The translations under genes and the position numbers were made by a program. 64,000 nt of DNA from Spirosoma taeanense (lineage in GTDB: Bacteria; Bacteroidota; Bacteroidia; Cytophagales; Spirosomataceae), in assembly GCF_013127955.1 (NCBI RefSeq), contig NZ_CP053435.1:992001-1056000 (forward strand), given 5' to 3'. Of the stretch, positions 8,731 through 17,277 are shown in pieces. A model generated the notes under the pieces. That model had not been told where the DNA came from, made no database searches, and saw only the letters and a program-made list of their open reading frames with translations. Position 1 is the stretch's first letter, and each line of letters begins with the position of its first letter.

Positions 8731-9258
8731 GTGAGAAACGGTCGGCTTATTTCTGCCCTGTTTACGCTGATACTGGTAAGCGAAGCCTGTCAGCCAACAA
8801 CTTCGCTTCAGCCCGAGGCTGATTCTGATCCAGTTTTGAAGTTGCCTTTTTTCAATCAGGTGAACACTGAATTTCGGGGTTCGCACGCAAATCGTCTGCT
8901 CCGGTTCTGGTACAGTAGACGTAACGCCGAACCCGTTGAATTTGCGGCCATCAACGACCAGCGCAGCTTTCAGGCTTTCTTTGGTCAAACGTCCGCCGAT
9001 TCCTTACCCTACATCGACTTTAACCGAAATACATTGCTGATTGGTACACGGAGTGGCTACGGCTCGTTCGTTGACGGCCCGGCTAATATCAACTGCATTG
9101 AGCAGGATCTGCAACCCAAAGCAAATGGCGAGTGGCTATACACTGTAACGGTTAGTGCTAGGTCAAAAGGAAGCGAATGGTTCGGATTTGCGACCCTTGC
9201 CCCGCGCATCGCCCGGCCCGAAACCGTAAAGCTCAATATGCAGTATTGGTTTGACTGA
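8731..9258 (+). CDS. Putative lipoprotein of unknown function
   Basis: A 175-residue protein starting with GTG at 8731. Residues 1-20 form a lipoprotein-type signal ending LVSEAC, with Cys20 as a likely lipidation site, although Glu at -2 is not ideal. The mature part has a segment (FQAFFGQTSADSLPYIDFNR followed by LLIGTRSGYGS) that loosely recalls PrcB-like secreted domains, but similarity is too weak for a name. It follows the VanX-like gene by 65 bp on the same strand and may be cotranscribed. Confidence 0.6.
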   Translation: MRNGRLISALFTLILVSEACQPTTSLQPEADSDPVLKLPFFNQVNTEFRGSHANRLLRFWYSRRNAEPVEFAAINDQRSFQAFFGQTSADSLPYIDFNRNTLLIGTRSGYGSFVDGPANINCIEQDLQPKANGEWLYTVTVSARSKGSEWFGFATLAPRIARPETVKLNMQYWFD

Positions 9259-9397
9259 ACGTAAACTACTCTTCCGGGCTCGTGTTTTTCGGCCGCCTGC
9301 TTACGCAACAACGCAATGGTTTTGTTAGGTGCTTGCTGCCTATTCGGTTGTCGGTTTCATCGTATTTGCCGACTTATACGGAGATAAGGTTTTTAAC

Positions 9398-10237
9398 TCA
9401 AAACACCAGATTGTCAATCAGCCGGACCGAGCCGAGGTAAGCCGCGATGCAAATGGCGGTCTGACCGGGGGCCAGCACCTCACCAACGGGCTGGAGCGTG
9501 TCGGCGTTGGCAACTTCAATGTAGTCGAGCCGGAAGCCGGGGCGGCTGCTGAAATAGCCCGTTACGGCCCCTTTAGCCTGCGCCGGACTACGGCCATCCT
9601 GCATCAGTTCATGCGCTAACGTCAGGGCTTCAAACAGGGCCGGAGCCTGCTCGCGTTCCGTAGGAGTCAGGTTGCGGTTGCGCGACGACATCGCCAGTCC
9701 GTCGGCTTCGCGCACGGTGGGGCATCGGACCAGTTCGATCGGGAAACTCAGATCACGGATCAGCCGACGCACTACCGCCACCTGCTGCAGGTCTTTCTGT
9801 CCGAAATACGCCCGGTCGGGCTGAACAATATTGAACAGTTTGGCAACAACAAGGCCAACGCCGTTGAAATGCCCTGGCCGAAAGGCACCTTCCATAACCG
9901 TTTCGAGATCACCAAAACTGAACCGAACGATAGGGGATTCTGAATATATTTCATCGACTGAGGGCGCAAAAACCACATCGCAGCCGGCTGATTCGAGTTT
10001 CTGGCAGTCTTCCTCCAGCGTACGCGGGTAACGCGCCAGATCATCGGCGTTGTTGAACTGGATGGGGTTGACGAAGATGCTGCTGACGACCAGATCGGTT
10101 TCACGCTTTGCCGTTTCAATCAGAGATAGATGGCCCTCGTGCAGCGCGCCCATGGTGGGAACAAGCGAAATTCGGTGGTCAGAACGGAGCGGCTGGAGGT
10201 ACTGACGCAGAGCGGATATGCTATCGAAACGGATCAT
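9398..10237 (-). CDS. panC: Pantoate--beta-alanine ligase
   Basis: A 279-residue cytosolic enzyme of coenzyme A synthesis that condenses pantoate and beta-alanine using ATP. The HxGH nucleotide-binding motif (H33-E-G-H36 in MGALHEGHLSLI), the GQKDLQQ segment and the MSSRNRNL loop (KMSKS-like) are all present. The ATG at 10237 (MIRFDSISAL) is chosen; the open frame continues to 10360, but that extension runs through the divergent promoter region. It is divergent from the GT5 gene, an arrangement I recall from other Bacteroidota genomes. Confidence 0.96.
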   Translation of the reverse strand: MIRFDSISALRQYLQPLRSDHRISLVPTMGALHEGHLSLIETAKRETDLVVSSIFVNPIQFNNADDLARYPRTLEEDCQKLESAGCDVVFAPSVDEIYSESPIVRFSFGDLETVMEGAFRPGHFNGVGLVVAKLFNIVQPDRAYFGQKDLQQVAVVRRLIRDLSFPIELVRCPTVREADGLAMSSRNRNLTPTEREQAPALFEALTLAHELMQDGRSPAQAKGAVTGYFSSRPGFRLDYIEVANADTLQPVGEVLAPGQTAICIAAYLGSVRLIDNLVF

Positions 10238-10301
10238 GATTGCCAGGTTGTTTTTCTGGCTGCAATGATACAGGATGCGTATCTTTTTTGGACAAAATGT
10301 A

Positions 10302-10332
10302 TTGAAATACGGGAAAAAATTGTATAATTTTG
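10302..10332 (+). promoter_or_regulatory. Candidate Bacteroidota promoter for the GT5-DUF4270 operon
   Basis: A -33-like TTG (10302-10304), 20 bp spacing, then a perfect -7 motif TAATTTTG (TAnnTTTG, 10325-10332). This would start transcription about 35-40 nt before the ATG at 10376. Confidence 0.6.
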
Positions 10333-10375
10333 CAAGTTTTTTGGTGATCTCAAACAACACACCCCGCCCGTCTTT

Positions 10376-11182
10376 ATGAGCAAATTACGTATCCTTTACG
10401 TGGCCAGTGAAATCAATCCGTTCCTGAAAACGTCCGACGTCGCCGACTTCGTTCGCAAACTGCCGCAGGCGATGCAGGAGCGAGGAATGGAAATTCGAAT
10501 CTTGGTGCCACGCTTCGGGCTGATCAATGAACGCAAAAACCGGCTGCACGAAGTCGTTCGGTTGTCGGGTATCAATATTGCCGTTGGCGATGAAGAAAAA
10601 CCCCTGATTATCAAGGTTGCCTCTATTCCAACGGCTAAACTGCAAGTCTATTTTATCGATAACGAAGACTATTTTCAACGGAAGTACGTTTTCCATGACA
10701 AGGAAAACCGCTTCTACGCCGATAACGATGAGCGGGCCATTTTCTTCTGCAAAGGCGTTCTGGAAACGGTAAAAAAACTTGGCTGGGCACCCGATATCGT
10801 GCATTGCAACGACTGGATGACCGCGCTGATTCCGCTATACCTCAAAACGACCTACAAAAACGACCCCATGTTCAAGGACACCAAGTCGGTTTTTACGGTC
10901 TATAACAATGCGTTTGAACACCGCTTCGAAGGCGACATCATCGAGAAAGCCCGCATGATGGACATCGACGACGAAATGCTGGCAGAATTAAAAACGGCTG
11001 ATTTTCCGGGATTTATTCGCATTGGCTGCGCCTATGCCGACGCCGTTGTGCGGGCCGAGGAAGAGTCAAGCGAAAGCCTGAACGCCATTTTAACTGATTT
11101 ACCCGAACATAAATTTGATGCTGCCGAAGATGAAGATGTCGCGGAACGCTATTACAACCTCTACACGCAACTGGCTGGGTAG
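10376..11182 (+). CDS. Short glycogen/starch synthase-like protein (GT5 N-terminal domain only)
   Basis: 268 residues corresponding to the ADP-glucose synthase catalytic N-terminal domain: an N-terminal strand YVASEINPFLKTSDVADF resembling the K-x-G-G-L region, and DIVHCNDWMTALIPLYL. Two features depart from active GT5 enzymes: the KTGGL motif reads KTSDV, and the whole C-terminal nucleotide-binding domain is absent. Bacteroidota commonly carry this short form between panC and a DUF4270 gene, so it is probably a real conserved protein rather than a truncation. Glycogen synthase activity is doubtful. The 3' end overlaps the DUF4270 start by about 50 bp. Confidence 0.85.
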   Translation: MSKLRILYVASEINPFLKTSDVADFVRKLPQAMQERGMEIRILVPRFGLINERKNRLHEVVRLSGINIAVGDEEKPLIIKVASIPTAKLQVYFIDNEDYFQRKYVFHDKENRFYADNDERAIFFCKGVLETVKKLGWAPDIVHCNDWMTALIPLYLKTTYKNDPMFKDTKSVFTVYNNAFEHRFEGDIIEKARMMDIDDEMLAELKTADFPGFIRIGCAYADAVVRAEEESSESLNAILTDLPEHKFDAAEDEDVAERYYNLYTQLAG

Positions 11183-12539
11183 GATTTTCCTGCTGGCGGG
11201 AGCGGTAGCGGGCGTTCTGGCCTGCGAAGAACCCAAAGAAATCGGCTTACCACCTACTACCCCGGTCGACGTAACATACAGCGACACGCTCAGCGTTGTT
11301 CGGCAGACCGTCCGGTTCGATTCCGTAGCGAGTAGCGATCAAAGTAACCTGATGGTAGGACGCTATTCGGACCCCGTGTTGGGGCGTACTCAGGCGAGTG
11401 CTTACGTTGAACTGAGTCAATATGCCGACTTTGTCGTAACCGACTCGGCAACGTCGAATGTTACAGCCGCCAGCCGGATTGTTTATGATTCGACCCGGCT
11501 GTTTCTGGATTACGATCAGTTCTATTACGGCGATACAACCCAGACGCAGGAAATTCAGGTGTTTCGCCTGACAGATAGTCTGCGCACGGCCACGACTTAC
11601 GATATCAGCAGCACTATACCGGCCCAGAGCCAGCCGCTGGTGCGCCAGACGATTCGGCCGCGGCCCAACACAACCGACTCACTGTCGTTTCGGTTGCCGC
11701 TGCCCGATGCTTATGGGCGTGAACTGCTGACGCTGGCCAATACCGACGCGGGTAAAATCGCCAATCCAGCGTTGTTTCGGGCACAGGCCCTGCGGGGGTT
11801 GCTGCTGACGACGGGGCCGAACGAGCGGGCTGCTATTTTAGGATTTTCGCGGGGCTCGGCTGTGGTAGTGTACTATCACGTTACCGGTGAGAAAAGAGCC
11901 CGGTTCCAGCCCTTTCTGTTGGGCGGTAAACGCTTCAATCACATTACGGCCGACCGTAGCGGCACGCCCCTGGCAGGATTGCAGCGGGGACAGGTTCTGC
12001 CGGCTTCGGCTACTAACGGCCGAACGTTCGTGCAGCCAGCTACCGGCGTAACCACGAAGCTGGTATTTCCGGGACTGGATCAAATCAGGAAAGATAAGCG
12101 CGTTGCGATCAACCGTGCTGAACTGGTTATCACCTTTACGCCCACCAGTAATGCCCTGCTGTATCTGCCGGCTTATCTGGTTCTGAGTGAGATTGACGGG
12201 CGTAATCACTTGCTGCGTACCAGTCCAAACCGCATCGCTCAACTGGTGCCGGAATCGCAGAATTTATTTGACCGGACAGAAAGTTCGTGGATTACGGCCC
12301 CGCAGGTGGCGATTTATAATTCACGAATCAAGAATTATACATTTGAGCTGAGCGGCTATTTTCAGTCAATTATGGCAAACACAACGCCGAATAATGGGCT
12401 GGCTATCCTTACACCCAGCACGGCAACGCTCAACACGCTGCCAAGCCAGGCTTTTTATCTGAATGATCGCATTCTTCAGGCAATTCTGGATGGCAGCGCA
12501 AGTGCGAAGCTGATCATGTTCTATACGACATCGAATTAA
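11130..12539 (+). CDS. DUF4270 lipoprotein
   Basis: About 469 residues. The signal peptide ends in a consensus lipobox (GVLAC), so it is a lipoprotein. The mature part begins with acidic residues (EEPKEIGLP) and has the DUF4270 layout: DVTYSDTLSV, then a GRYSDPVLG segment and beta-rich remainder. Function is unknown; these are surface or periplasmic lipoproteins of Bacteroidota. Possible starts are ATGs at 11118, 11130 and 11136; all overlap the GT5 gene in another frame, implying coupled expression. A strong terminator follows. Confidence 0.85.
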   Translation: MKMSRNAITTSTRNWLGRIFLLAGAVAGVLACEEPKEIGLPPTTPVDVTYSDTLSVVRQTVRFDSVASSDQSNLMVGRYSDPVLGRTQASAYVELSQYADFVVTDSATSNVTAASRIVYDSTRLFLDYDQFYYGDTTQTQEIQVFRLTDSLRTATTYDISSTIPAQSQPLVRQTIRPRPNTTDSLSFRLPLPDAYGRELLTLANTDAGKIANPALFRAQALRGLLLTTGPNERAAILGFSRGSAVVVYYHVTGEKRARFQPFLLGGKRFNHITADRSGTPLAGLQRGQVLPASATNGRTFVQPATGVTTKLVFPGLDQIRKDKRVAINRAELVITFTPTSNALLYLPAYLVLSEIDGRNHLLRTSPNRIAQLVPESQNLFDRTESSWITAPQVAIYNSRIKNYTFELSGYFQSIMANTTPNNGLAILTPSTATLNTLPSQAFYLNDRILQAILDGSASAKLIMFYTTSN

Positions 12540-12561
12540 CGGAAACGGGTTTGATGTGCTG

Positions 12562-12596
12562 CGCAAAAAGCCGGAAATTCCGGCTTTTTGCGTTTA
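12562..12596. terminator. Bidirectional hairpin terminator
   Basis: A perfect 13-bp stem (12562-12574 with 12580-12592) around a 5-nt AAATT loop. The stem contains A5/T5 tracts, so it can act on either strand. It ends the GT5-DUF4270 operon. Confidence 0.85.
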
Positions 12597-12749
12597 TATT
12601 CACCGGTTGAGAAAAGCGTTCAAGAATGCTGCTGTTCATACAAAAATATGAAAATCATAAACTAAGAAACGGGAATGTGATTGCAAAACTGCCGTTTATA
12701 AACTAACTATGTACAATAAGGCTGATAACCTAAAAATGAGAAACAGATT

Positions 12750-14588
12750 ATGTGTGGAATTGTAGCATACGTCGGGCACCGGGAAGCCTGTCCGTTGGTA
12801 ATTAAAGGATTGAAGCGGCTCGAATATCGGGGCTATGATAGTGCAGGGGTAGCACTGATGAATGGTCAGGGGCTGAAAGTGTATAAAAAGAAAGGCAAGG
12901 TTGCGGCCCTGGAGCACGAACTGGGTGGGAAAGAAACGCACGCTACCATCGGTATGGGCCACACGCGCTGGGCTACGCACGGCGAGCCCAATGACGTAAA
13001 CGCGCACCCGCATTACTCGTTTCACCGGAAGCTGGCCATTATCCATAACGGGATCATTGAGAATTATGCGGCCATCAAACAGGCGCTGCTCAAGAAAGGC
13101 CATACGTTTCAGAGCGAAACCGATACGGAAGTTCTGGGTCAGTTTATCGAAGACATCTGGGAAAACCAGGGCGGTACGCTGGAAGATGCTGTGCGGCTGG
13201 CGTTGCAGGAAGTGGTTGGCGCCTATGCCATCGTGATTATGTCGGAGGCCGACCCGACGCAGCTGATCGCAGCCCGCAAAGGTTCGCCCCTGGTGATCGG
13301 GGTAGGCGAGAACGAGTATTTTCTCGCATCAGACGCTACGCCCATTGTTGAGTACACCAAAGACGTTATTTACCTGAACGACTACGAGGTGGCAGTTGTC
13401 AACCGGGATGGCATTCGGGTCATTACGCTCGACAACACGACCACGACGCCTTACGTCCATAAAATTGAGCTGGAACTGGAAGCCATCGAGAAAGGTGGTT
13501 TCGAGCATTTCATGCTTAAGGAAATTTTCGAACAGCCCCGTTCCATTGCCGACTCGATGCGGGGGCGTGTCCAGGCCGATGCCGGGTTGCTGGCGCTCGG
13601 TGGTCTGCGCGATTACCTCGATAAGCTGGCCAAATCGGAGCGGATTGTGATTGTCGGCTGCGGTACGTCGTGGCACGCGGGTCTGGTGGCCGAATACATT
13701 TTCGAAGAACTGGCCCGAATTCCGGTCGAGGTGGAGTATGCGTCGGAGTTTCGCTACCGGAACCCGATCATCAAAGAAGGCGATATTGTGATTGCCATCT
13801 CCCAGTCGGGCGAAACGGCCGATACGCTGGCGGCCATCGAACTGGCCAAGTCCAAAGGAGCCACCATTTTCGGTGTCTGCAACGTAGTCGGTTCCTCCAT
13901 CGCCCGGGCAACCGACGCGGGGGCCTATACCCACGCTGGTCCGGAAATCGGTGTAGCCAGCACGAAGGCCTTTACGGCGCAGGTAACGGTGCTGACCATG
14001 ATGGCGCTGGCCGCAGCCCATCGCAAAGGCACGATCTCCGACTCGCTCTTCCGGCAATTACTGGCTGAGCTGGAAAGCATTCCGGCCAAAGTCGAGAAGG
14101 TGCTGCAGTCGGCGAGTAAGATTAAGGAAATCGCCTACATCTTCACCTACGCCCGCAACTTCATTTACCTCGGTCGGGGCCTGAATTTCCCCGTTGCGCT
14201 GGAAGGGGCGCTGAAGCTGAAAGAGATCAGCTACATCCACGCGGAAGGCTACCCGGCTGCCGAGATGAAGCACGGCCCGATTGCGCTCATCGATGAAGAT
14301 ATGCCGGTAGTCGTAATTGCCACGAACGACAGCTCGTATGAGAAAGTCGTTTCGAACATTCAGGAGGTGAAAGCCCGCAAAGGCCGCGTGATTGCTGTCA
14401 CGACCGAGGGCGATACGCACCTGCCCGGTATGGTAGATTTCACGATTGAGATTCCGAAAGTCCACGAGATTCTGATGCCCCTGATTTCGGTAGTGCCGCT
14501 GCAGCTACTGGCTTACGACATCGCCGTTATGCGCGGCCGGAACGTAGACCAGCCCCGCAACCTGGCCAAGTCCGTGACGGTGGAATAG
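12750..14588 (+). CDS. glmS: Glutamine--fructose-6-phosphate aminotransferase (isomerizing)
   Basis: 612 residues, the usual full length. The first step of UDP-GlcNAc synthesis: glutamine plus fructose-6-phosphate gives glucosamine-6-phosphate. The N-terminal Ntn glutaminase starts with catalytic Cys2 (MCGIVAYVG), with the RGYDSAG and GHTRWATHG motifs. Two SIS domains follow (VIVGCGTSWHAG, ISQSGETADTL, and LGRGLNFPVALEGALKLKE), ending in the conserved LAKSVTVE. No glmS ribozyme-like leader is apparent in the 210-bp upstream gap. It is monocistronic, with terminators on both sides. Confidence 0.98.
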   Translation: MCGIVAYVGHREACPLVIKGLKRLEYRGYDSAGVALMNGQGLKVYKKKGKVAALEHELGGKETHATIGMGHTRWATHGEPNDVNAHPHYSFHRKLAIIHNGIIENYAAIKQALLKKGHTFQSETDTEVLGQFIEDIWENQGGTLEDAVRLALQEVVGAYAIVIMSEADPTQLIAARKGSPLVIGVGENEYFLASDATPIVEYTKDVIYLNDYEVAVVNRDGIRVITLDNTTTTPYVHKIELELEAIEKGGFEHFMLKEIFEQPRSIADSMRGRVQADAGLLALGGLRDYLDKLAKSERIVIVGCGTSWHAGLVAEYIFEELARIPVEVEYASEFRYRNPIIKEGDIVIAISQSGETADTLAAIELAKSKGATIFGVCNVVGSSIARATDAGAYTHAGPEIGVASTKAFTAQVTVLTMMALAAAHRKGTISDSLFRQLLAELESIPAKVEKVLQSASKIKEIAYIFTYARNFIYLGRGLNFPVALEGALKLKEISYIHAEGYPAAEMKHGPIALIDEDMPVVVIATNDSSYEKVVSNIQEVKARKGRVIAVTTEGDTHLPGMVDFTIEIPKVHEILMPLISVVPLQLLAYDIAVMRGRNVDQPRNLAKSVTVE

Positions 14589-14608
14589 AGCTGGTTGATT
14601 AGAAATAC

Positions 14609-14644
14609 AAAGCGCGATGGGACAGTCCTCATCGCGCTTTTTTG
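14609..14644 (+). terminator. Terminator after glmS
   Basis: An 11-bp stem (14609-14619 with 14630-14640) with further pairing inside the loop (GGA/TCC), followed by a T-rich run. Confidence 0.85.
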
Positions 14645-14806
14645 TTATATATGCAGGCTACGTTCAATTGGAAGAAGTACCCTGACCCAATTTGCGGTTA
14701 TATTGCGTTCCATTGACTGGCTCAGGGCATACATTCCATGTAAGTGAACAGGCACGTAACCCGCCAGAAGCAGTCCATGACGTAACAAATTCATTTACCC
14801 ATTACC

Positions 14807-15379
14807 ATGAAAAAAGCAGCTTTCCTATTCGGATTACTTTGGCTTACAGTTGGCGCGGCCAGTGCCCAGACGTTTAGAGGTATCGACAAAACGCCAATGG
14901 ATATGGCCTACTACCCGGACGACTACGCCCATGATCGCAAATTTGCCCCGGCTAAAATCGGTACCGACAAAGCCATGGTGCGGGTTGTCTATAGCCGACC
15001 GGCCAAAAACAACCGGGAGGTATTCGGGAAGCTGGTTCCCTACAATAAAGTCTGGCGGGCCGGTGCGAATGAGGCTCCGGAAATCAAATTTTATCAGGAC
15101 GTAACGATTGGCGGGAAGAAAATTCCGGCCGGGAATTACGCCCTGCTGACGATTCCCACTGAAAAGAAATGGACAATTATCTTCAGTTCTGATCTGGACC
15201 AGTGGGGTGCCTATAGCTACAACGAAGCCCTGGATGTAGCCCGCATAACGGTGCCGACGCAAAAGGCCGAGAGTCCCCTTGAAAACTTCTCAATTCAATT
15301 CGCCAAAAAAGACGACAAAACTGCTACCATGTATATGGGGTGGGACACAACGGTCGTGGCGGTTCCGATATCGTTGTAA
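14807..15379 (+). CDS. DUF2911 secreted protein
   Basis: 190 residues with a clear signal peptide (1-20, ends ASAQ). The DUF2911 pattern is intact: VRVVYSRPAKNNREVFGKLV, the WRAGANEAPEI segment, and IPAGNYALLTIPTEKKW. Function of the family is unknown; members are probably periplasmic beta-sandwich proteins. A strong terminator follows immediately, so it is transcribed alone. Confidence 0.92.
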   Translation: MKKAAFLFGLLWLTVGAASAQTFRGIDKTPMDMAYYPDDYAHDRKFAPAKIGTDKAMVRVVYSRPAKNNREVFGKLVPYNKVWRAGANEAPEIKFYQDVTIGGKKIPAGNYALLTIPTEKKWTIIFSSDLDQWGAYSYNEALDVARITVPTQKAESPLENFSIQFAKKDDKTATMYMGWDTTVVAVPISL

Positions 15380-15386
15380 GGATGTA

Positions 15387-15437
15387 GCAAAAAAGATGGC
15401 CTTCCACTCATGATGAGTGGAAGGCCATCTTTTTTGC
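15387..15437. terminator. Perfect 25-bp inverted-repeat terminator
   Basis: 15387-15411 is the exact reverse complement of 15413-15437, with a single central base. It has A6 and T6 tracts at the ends, so it is effective on both strands. It marks the left edge of the accessory island. Confidence 0.85.
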
Positions 15438-15544
15438 AATACACTTTTTGAGAAAGACAGTAGAATAGCTGTAGTTCAAAGACTCATATCAGGCAGGTTC
15501 GCCGATTTGATTATACAATAATTTTTAGCCATTAAGTTTTATAC

Positions 15545-15608
15545 GCCCAACGCCAACGGGTGTTGATGGTAAGCGCGAACCTCAACCTTTACATACCCGT
15601 TTGGATAT
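15545..15608 (-). repeat. Degenerate attC-like repeat, copy A
   Basis: It has GCCCAAC (15545-15551), a 4-nt spacer, an ACGGGT box (15556-15561) and its complement ACCCGT (15595-15600). The expected GTTGGGC end is degenerate (about 15600-15607). It shares TGATGGTAAGCGC (15564-15576) and ACCTC-N-ACCTTTACA (15579-15593) with the better copy at 18734-18820, in the same order and orientation. Confidence 0.6.
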
Positions 15609-15704
15609 ACTGCTAAATTACAACCACTGATAATCAAGCAATAGCCAAACGAATAATTTACCAGTTCTTCTGGGCTCGTGTGCAAACAAGGTGGCGATTG
15701 GGCT

Positions 15705-15750
15705 GCGGAGTTTGACCTTGCAGCCTGCTGCCTGTCGCCCGGCAAGCCAG
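15705..15750 (-). repeat. Companion repeat ('module 2'), copy A
   Basis: It contains CTGCTGCCTGTCGCC (15725-15739) and GGCAAGCC, matching 18684-18698 and 19827-19841 at most positions. The rest of the 15440-15879 gap contains no supported gene. Confidence 0.5.
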
Positions 15751-15879
15751 CCACGTGGAGCGAGCCATCAACACACTTCCAAACCTTTTTTCATCTACAA
15801 CCAACGTTTACGTGTTTAGACGTTGTGGCATATGAAAAATCACAGTCTCAATTACCCACAAAAGCAAAACAGCGTTTAC

Positions 15880-16422
15880 TCAGCAGCCGCCTTTGCGGGG
15901 GGCACGTTTATAAATTATTTTACTGTCTCGTTCTACATAGTCGCCCGATACTATTGGATATGAATACTTGGGTGCGTGCGATACCCAATGGCTTCTAATG
16001 ATTATTTTGTCGTTAACGTTCAGGCTATGCAATTGCTGGAATTCATTAGACTCTTCCAACCCAAAACTTAGAATATAATCGTCACCATTAATCCTGACCA
16101 TCACTCCGAAACCTAATCGTGAGTCTGGCGGAAGAGAAAGAGAGGTTACAACAGCTTCCATATTGGTAGAAGCCCGTATATGATTCATTATTCTAGCTTC
16201 AGCGGCATACACTTTTTTACCTGCGGGAGACGCTTCCCATTTTTTGAAATTTATCCCATCAGGGGTAGCCTCCCATTTTTTCCTTCCGGCTATCCTTTCA
16301 GCAGCAGAGAGTATCTTTGGGGCCGCTGTTTTAGAAGGTTCATTTTTGACTTCGCGATTGGCAAATACTAGTCCGCCTATCACAACAAGCGGTAAGATCA
16401 GCGCATACACAAGTTTTTTCAT
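15880..16422 (-). CDS. Secreted protein of unknown function (island)
   Basis: About 180 residues starting at ATG 16422 (MKKLVYALILPLVVIGG); an in-frame upstream start at 16446 adds eight residues. It has an N-terminal signal peptide or anchor (4-21). Residues about 40-66 carry an internal near-duplication (KKWEATPDGINFKKWEASPAG). The second half (VRINGDDYILSFG ... VNDKIIIRSHWVSHAP) is beta-rich. No family was recognised. Base composition is visibly more AT-rich than flanking genes. It follows the gene at 16521-17093 on the same strand. Confidence 0.65.
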   Translation of the reverse strand: MKKLVYALILPLVVIGGLVFANREVKNEPSKTAAPKILSAAERIAGRKKWEATPDGINFKKWEASPAGKKVYAAEARIMNHIRASTNMEAVVTSLSLPPDSRLGFGVMVRINGDDYILSFGLEESNEFQQLHSLNVNDKIIIRSHWVSHAPKYSYPIVSGDYVERDSKIIYKRAPRKGGC

Positions 16423-16440
16423 GTTTTTTGTAGGTTTGAT

Positions 16441-16475
16441 TAACATTGATTTATCAGGAGATAAATCAGATATGT
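16441..16475. repeat. Intergenic hairpin between two island genes
   Basis: TGATTTATC (16446-16454), loop AGGA, GATAAATCA (16459-16467). It is flanked by a second pair AACAT/ATGTT with a 3-nt bulge. No T-run follows on either strand, so it is more likely a processing or regulatory element than a terminator. Confidence 0.5.
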
Positions 16476-16520
16476 TGAAGGCATTTCTGAGCCGTGCTTG
16501 TACAAATACGTTATTGAATA

Positions 16521-17093
16521 CTAATTGACTTTATTGAATACGGTCTTCCAGGAACGCTCTTTGACGAATAAGTTTGATTTTGCACTAGCCTGAACAGAAA
16601 TAGACCTGCCATCATTGCTTAGCGTCCAAACCTCTGTTACGTAAACAAGCATTTGTTTCAAAACATCTACATGGTAAGGAGTGGCGACCATCAGGTGTAC
16701 AATTGAGTTAATAGTCATCGTTTGTCCATCAGCTGACAACTTTACGGTAAACTTCTTTCCTCTTTCTTTGCCATGATTAATCTGGCTTTCTTTACCATCA
16801 AAAGCCAGTTGCTCCCGGCTTGTAGTCAGCGCTGCACCAGGAGACGAGTTTGGCGCTTCTATGGTTAGAAAATCTGCCCGCTGCGCTATTTTCATTGTTT
16901 TAGAGAGCATACGATCACCATCGTCATATGTGCAAACAATATTCCCGCCCATACTTATCGACTCTTTGGATTTCCATTCGCCAGAAAAGTTAGCGCGTTG
17001 GGTATCATTTTTTTGTTGAGCCTGTACGGCGAAATAAATTACACCTGTTAACAGAATAACCAGGCAGGACAAAACATTTCTTTTATTTTTCAC
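16521..17093 (-). CDS. Secreted protein of unknown function (island)
   Basis: 190 residues with a signal peptide (1-26, ends VQAQ). The mature part begins with the motif NFSGEWK and ends with a VTEVWTLSNDGRSISVQ repeat-like strand pair. This layout recalls small secreted lipocalin-like proteins of soil Bacteroidota, but I cannot name the family. It is AT-rich. It lies divergent from the winged-helix regulator at 17278 across a 184-bp region with a palindrome, and upstream of the second secreted gene. Confidence 0.65.
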   Translation of the reverse strand: MKNKRNVLSCLVILLTGVIYFAVQAQQKNDTQRANFSGEWKSKESISMGGNIVCTYDDGDRMLSKTMKIAQRADFLTIEAPNSSPGAALTTSREQLAFDGKESQINHGKERGKKFTVKLSADGQTMTINSIVHLMVATPYHVDVLKQMLVYVTEVWTLSNDGRSISVQASAKSNLFVKERSWKTVFNKVN

Positions 17094-17196
17094 TTGTTTA
17101 ATTTTTGCTTTTTAAGGGTGATGAAGCGATCATAATTTACCCTGCGGGTTTCGGCAACATCAGGATGGTTTAATATCTTGTTAAAATTGATGCAAC

Positions 17197-17216
17197 AAAA
17201 TTAGGTTGCTAATTTT
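17197..17216. promoter_or_regulatory. Palindrome in the divergent regulator/secreted-protein intergenic region
   Basis: AAAATTAG, 4 nt, CTAATTTT (perfect 8-bp arms). It is centred between the divergent starts at 17093 and 17278 and is a plausible operator for the membrane-bound winged-helix regulator encoded at 17278. Confidence 0.45.
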
Positions 17217-17277
17217 CGCACAGAGGAACCTGGATTGTAAATAAGAGTGTAAACTTTGTAAATTCTATCTTGACATT

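Noticed and set aside
10376..11182. Glycogen synthase gene as a truncated pseudogene
   Set aside because: The short form next to panC and DUF4270 recurs in Bacteroidota, and the gene has a good promoter and a clean overlapping operon.
15539..15754. 71-residue minus-strand open frame
   Set aside because: It lies entirely in repeat copy A and its companion; no start signal or protein-like pattern.
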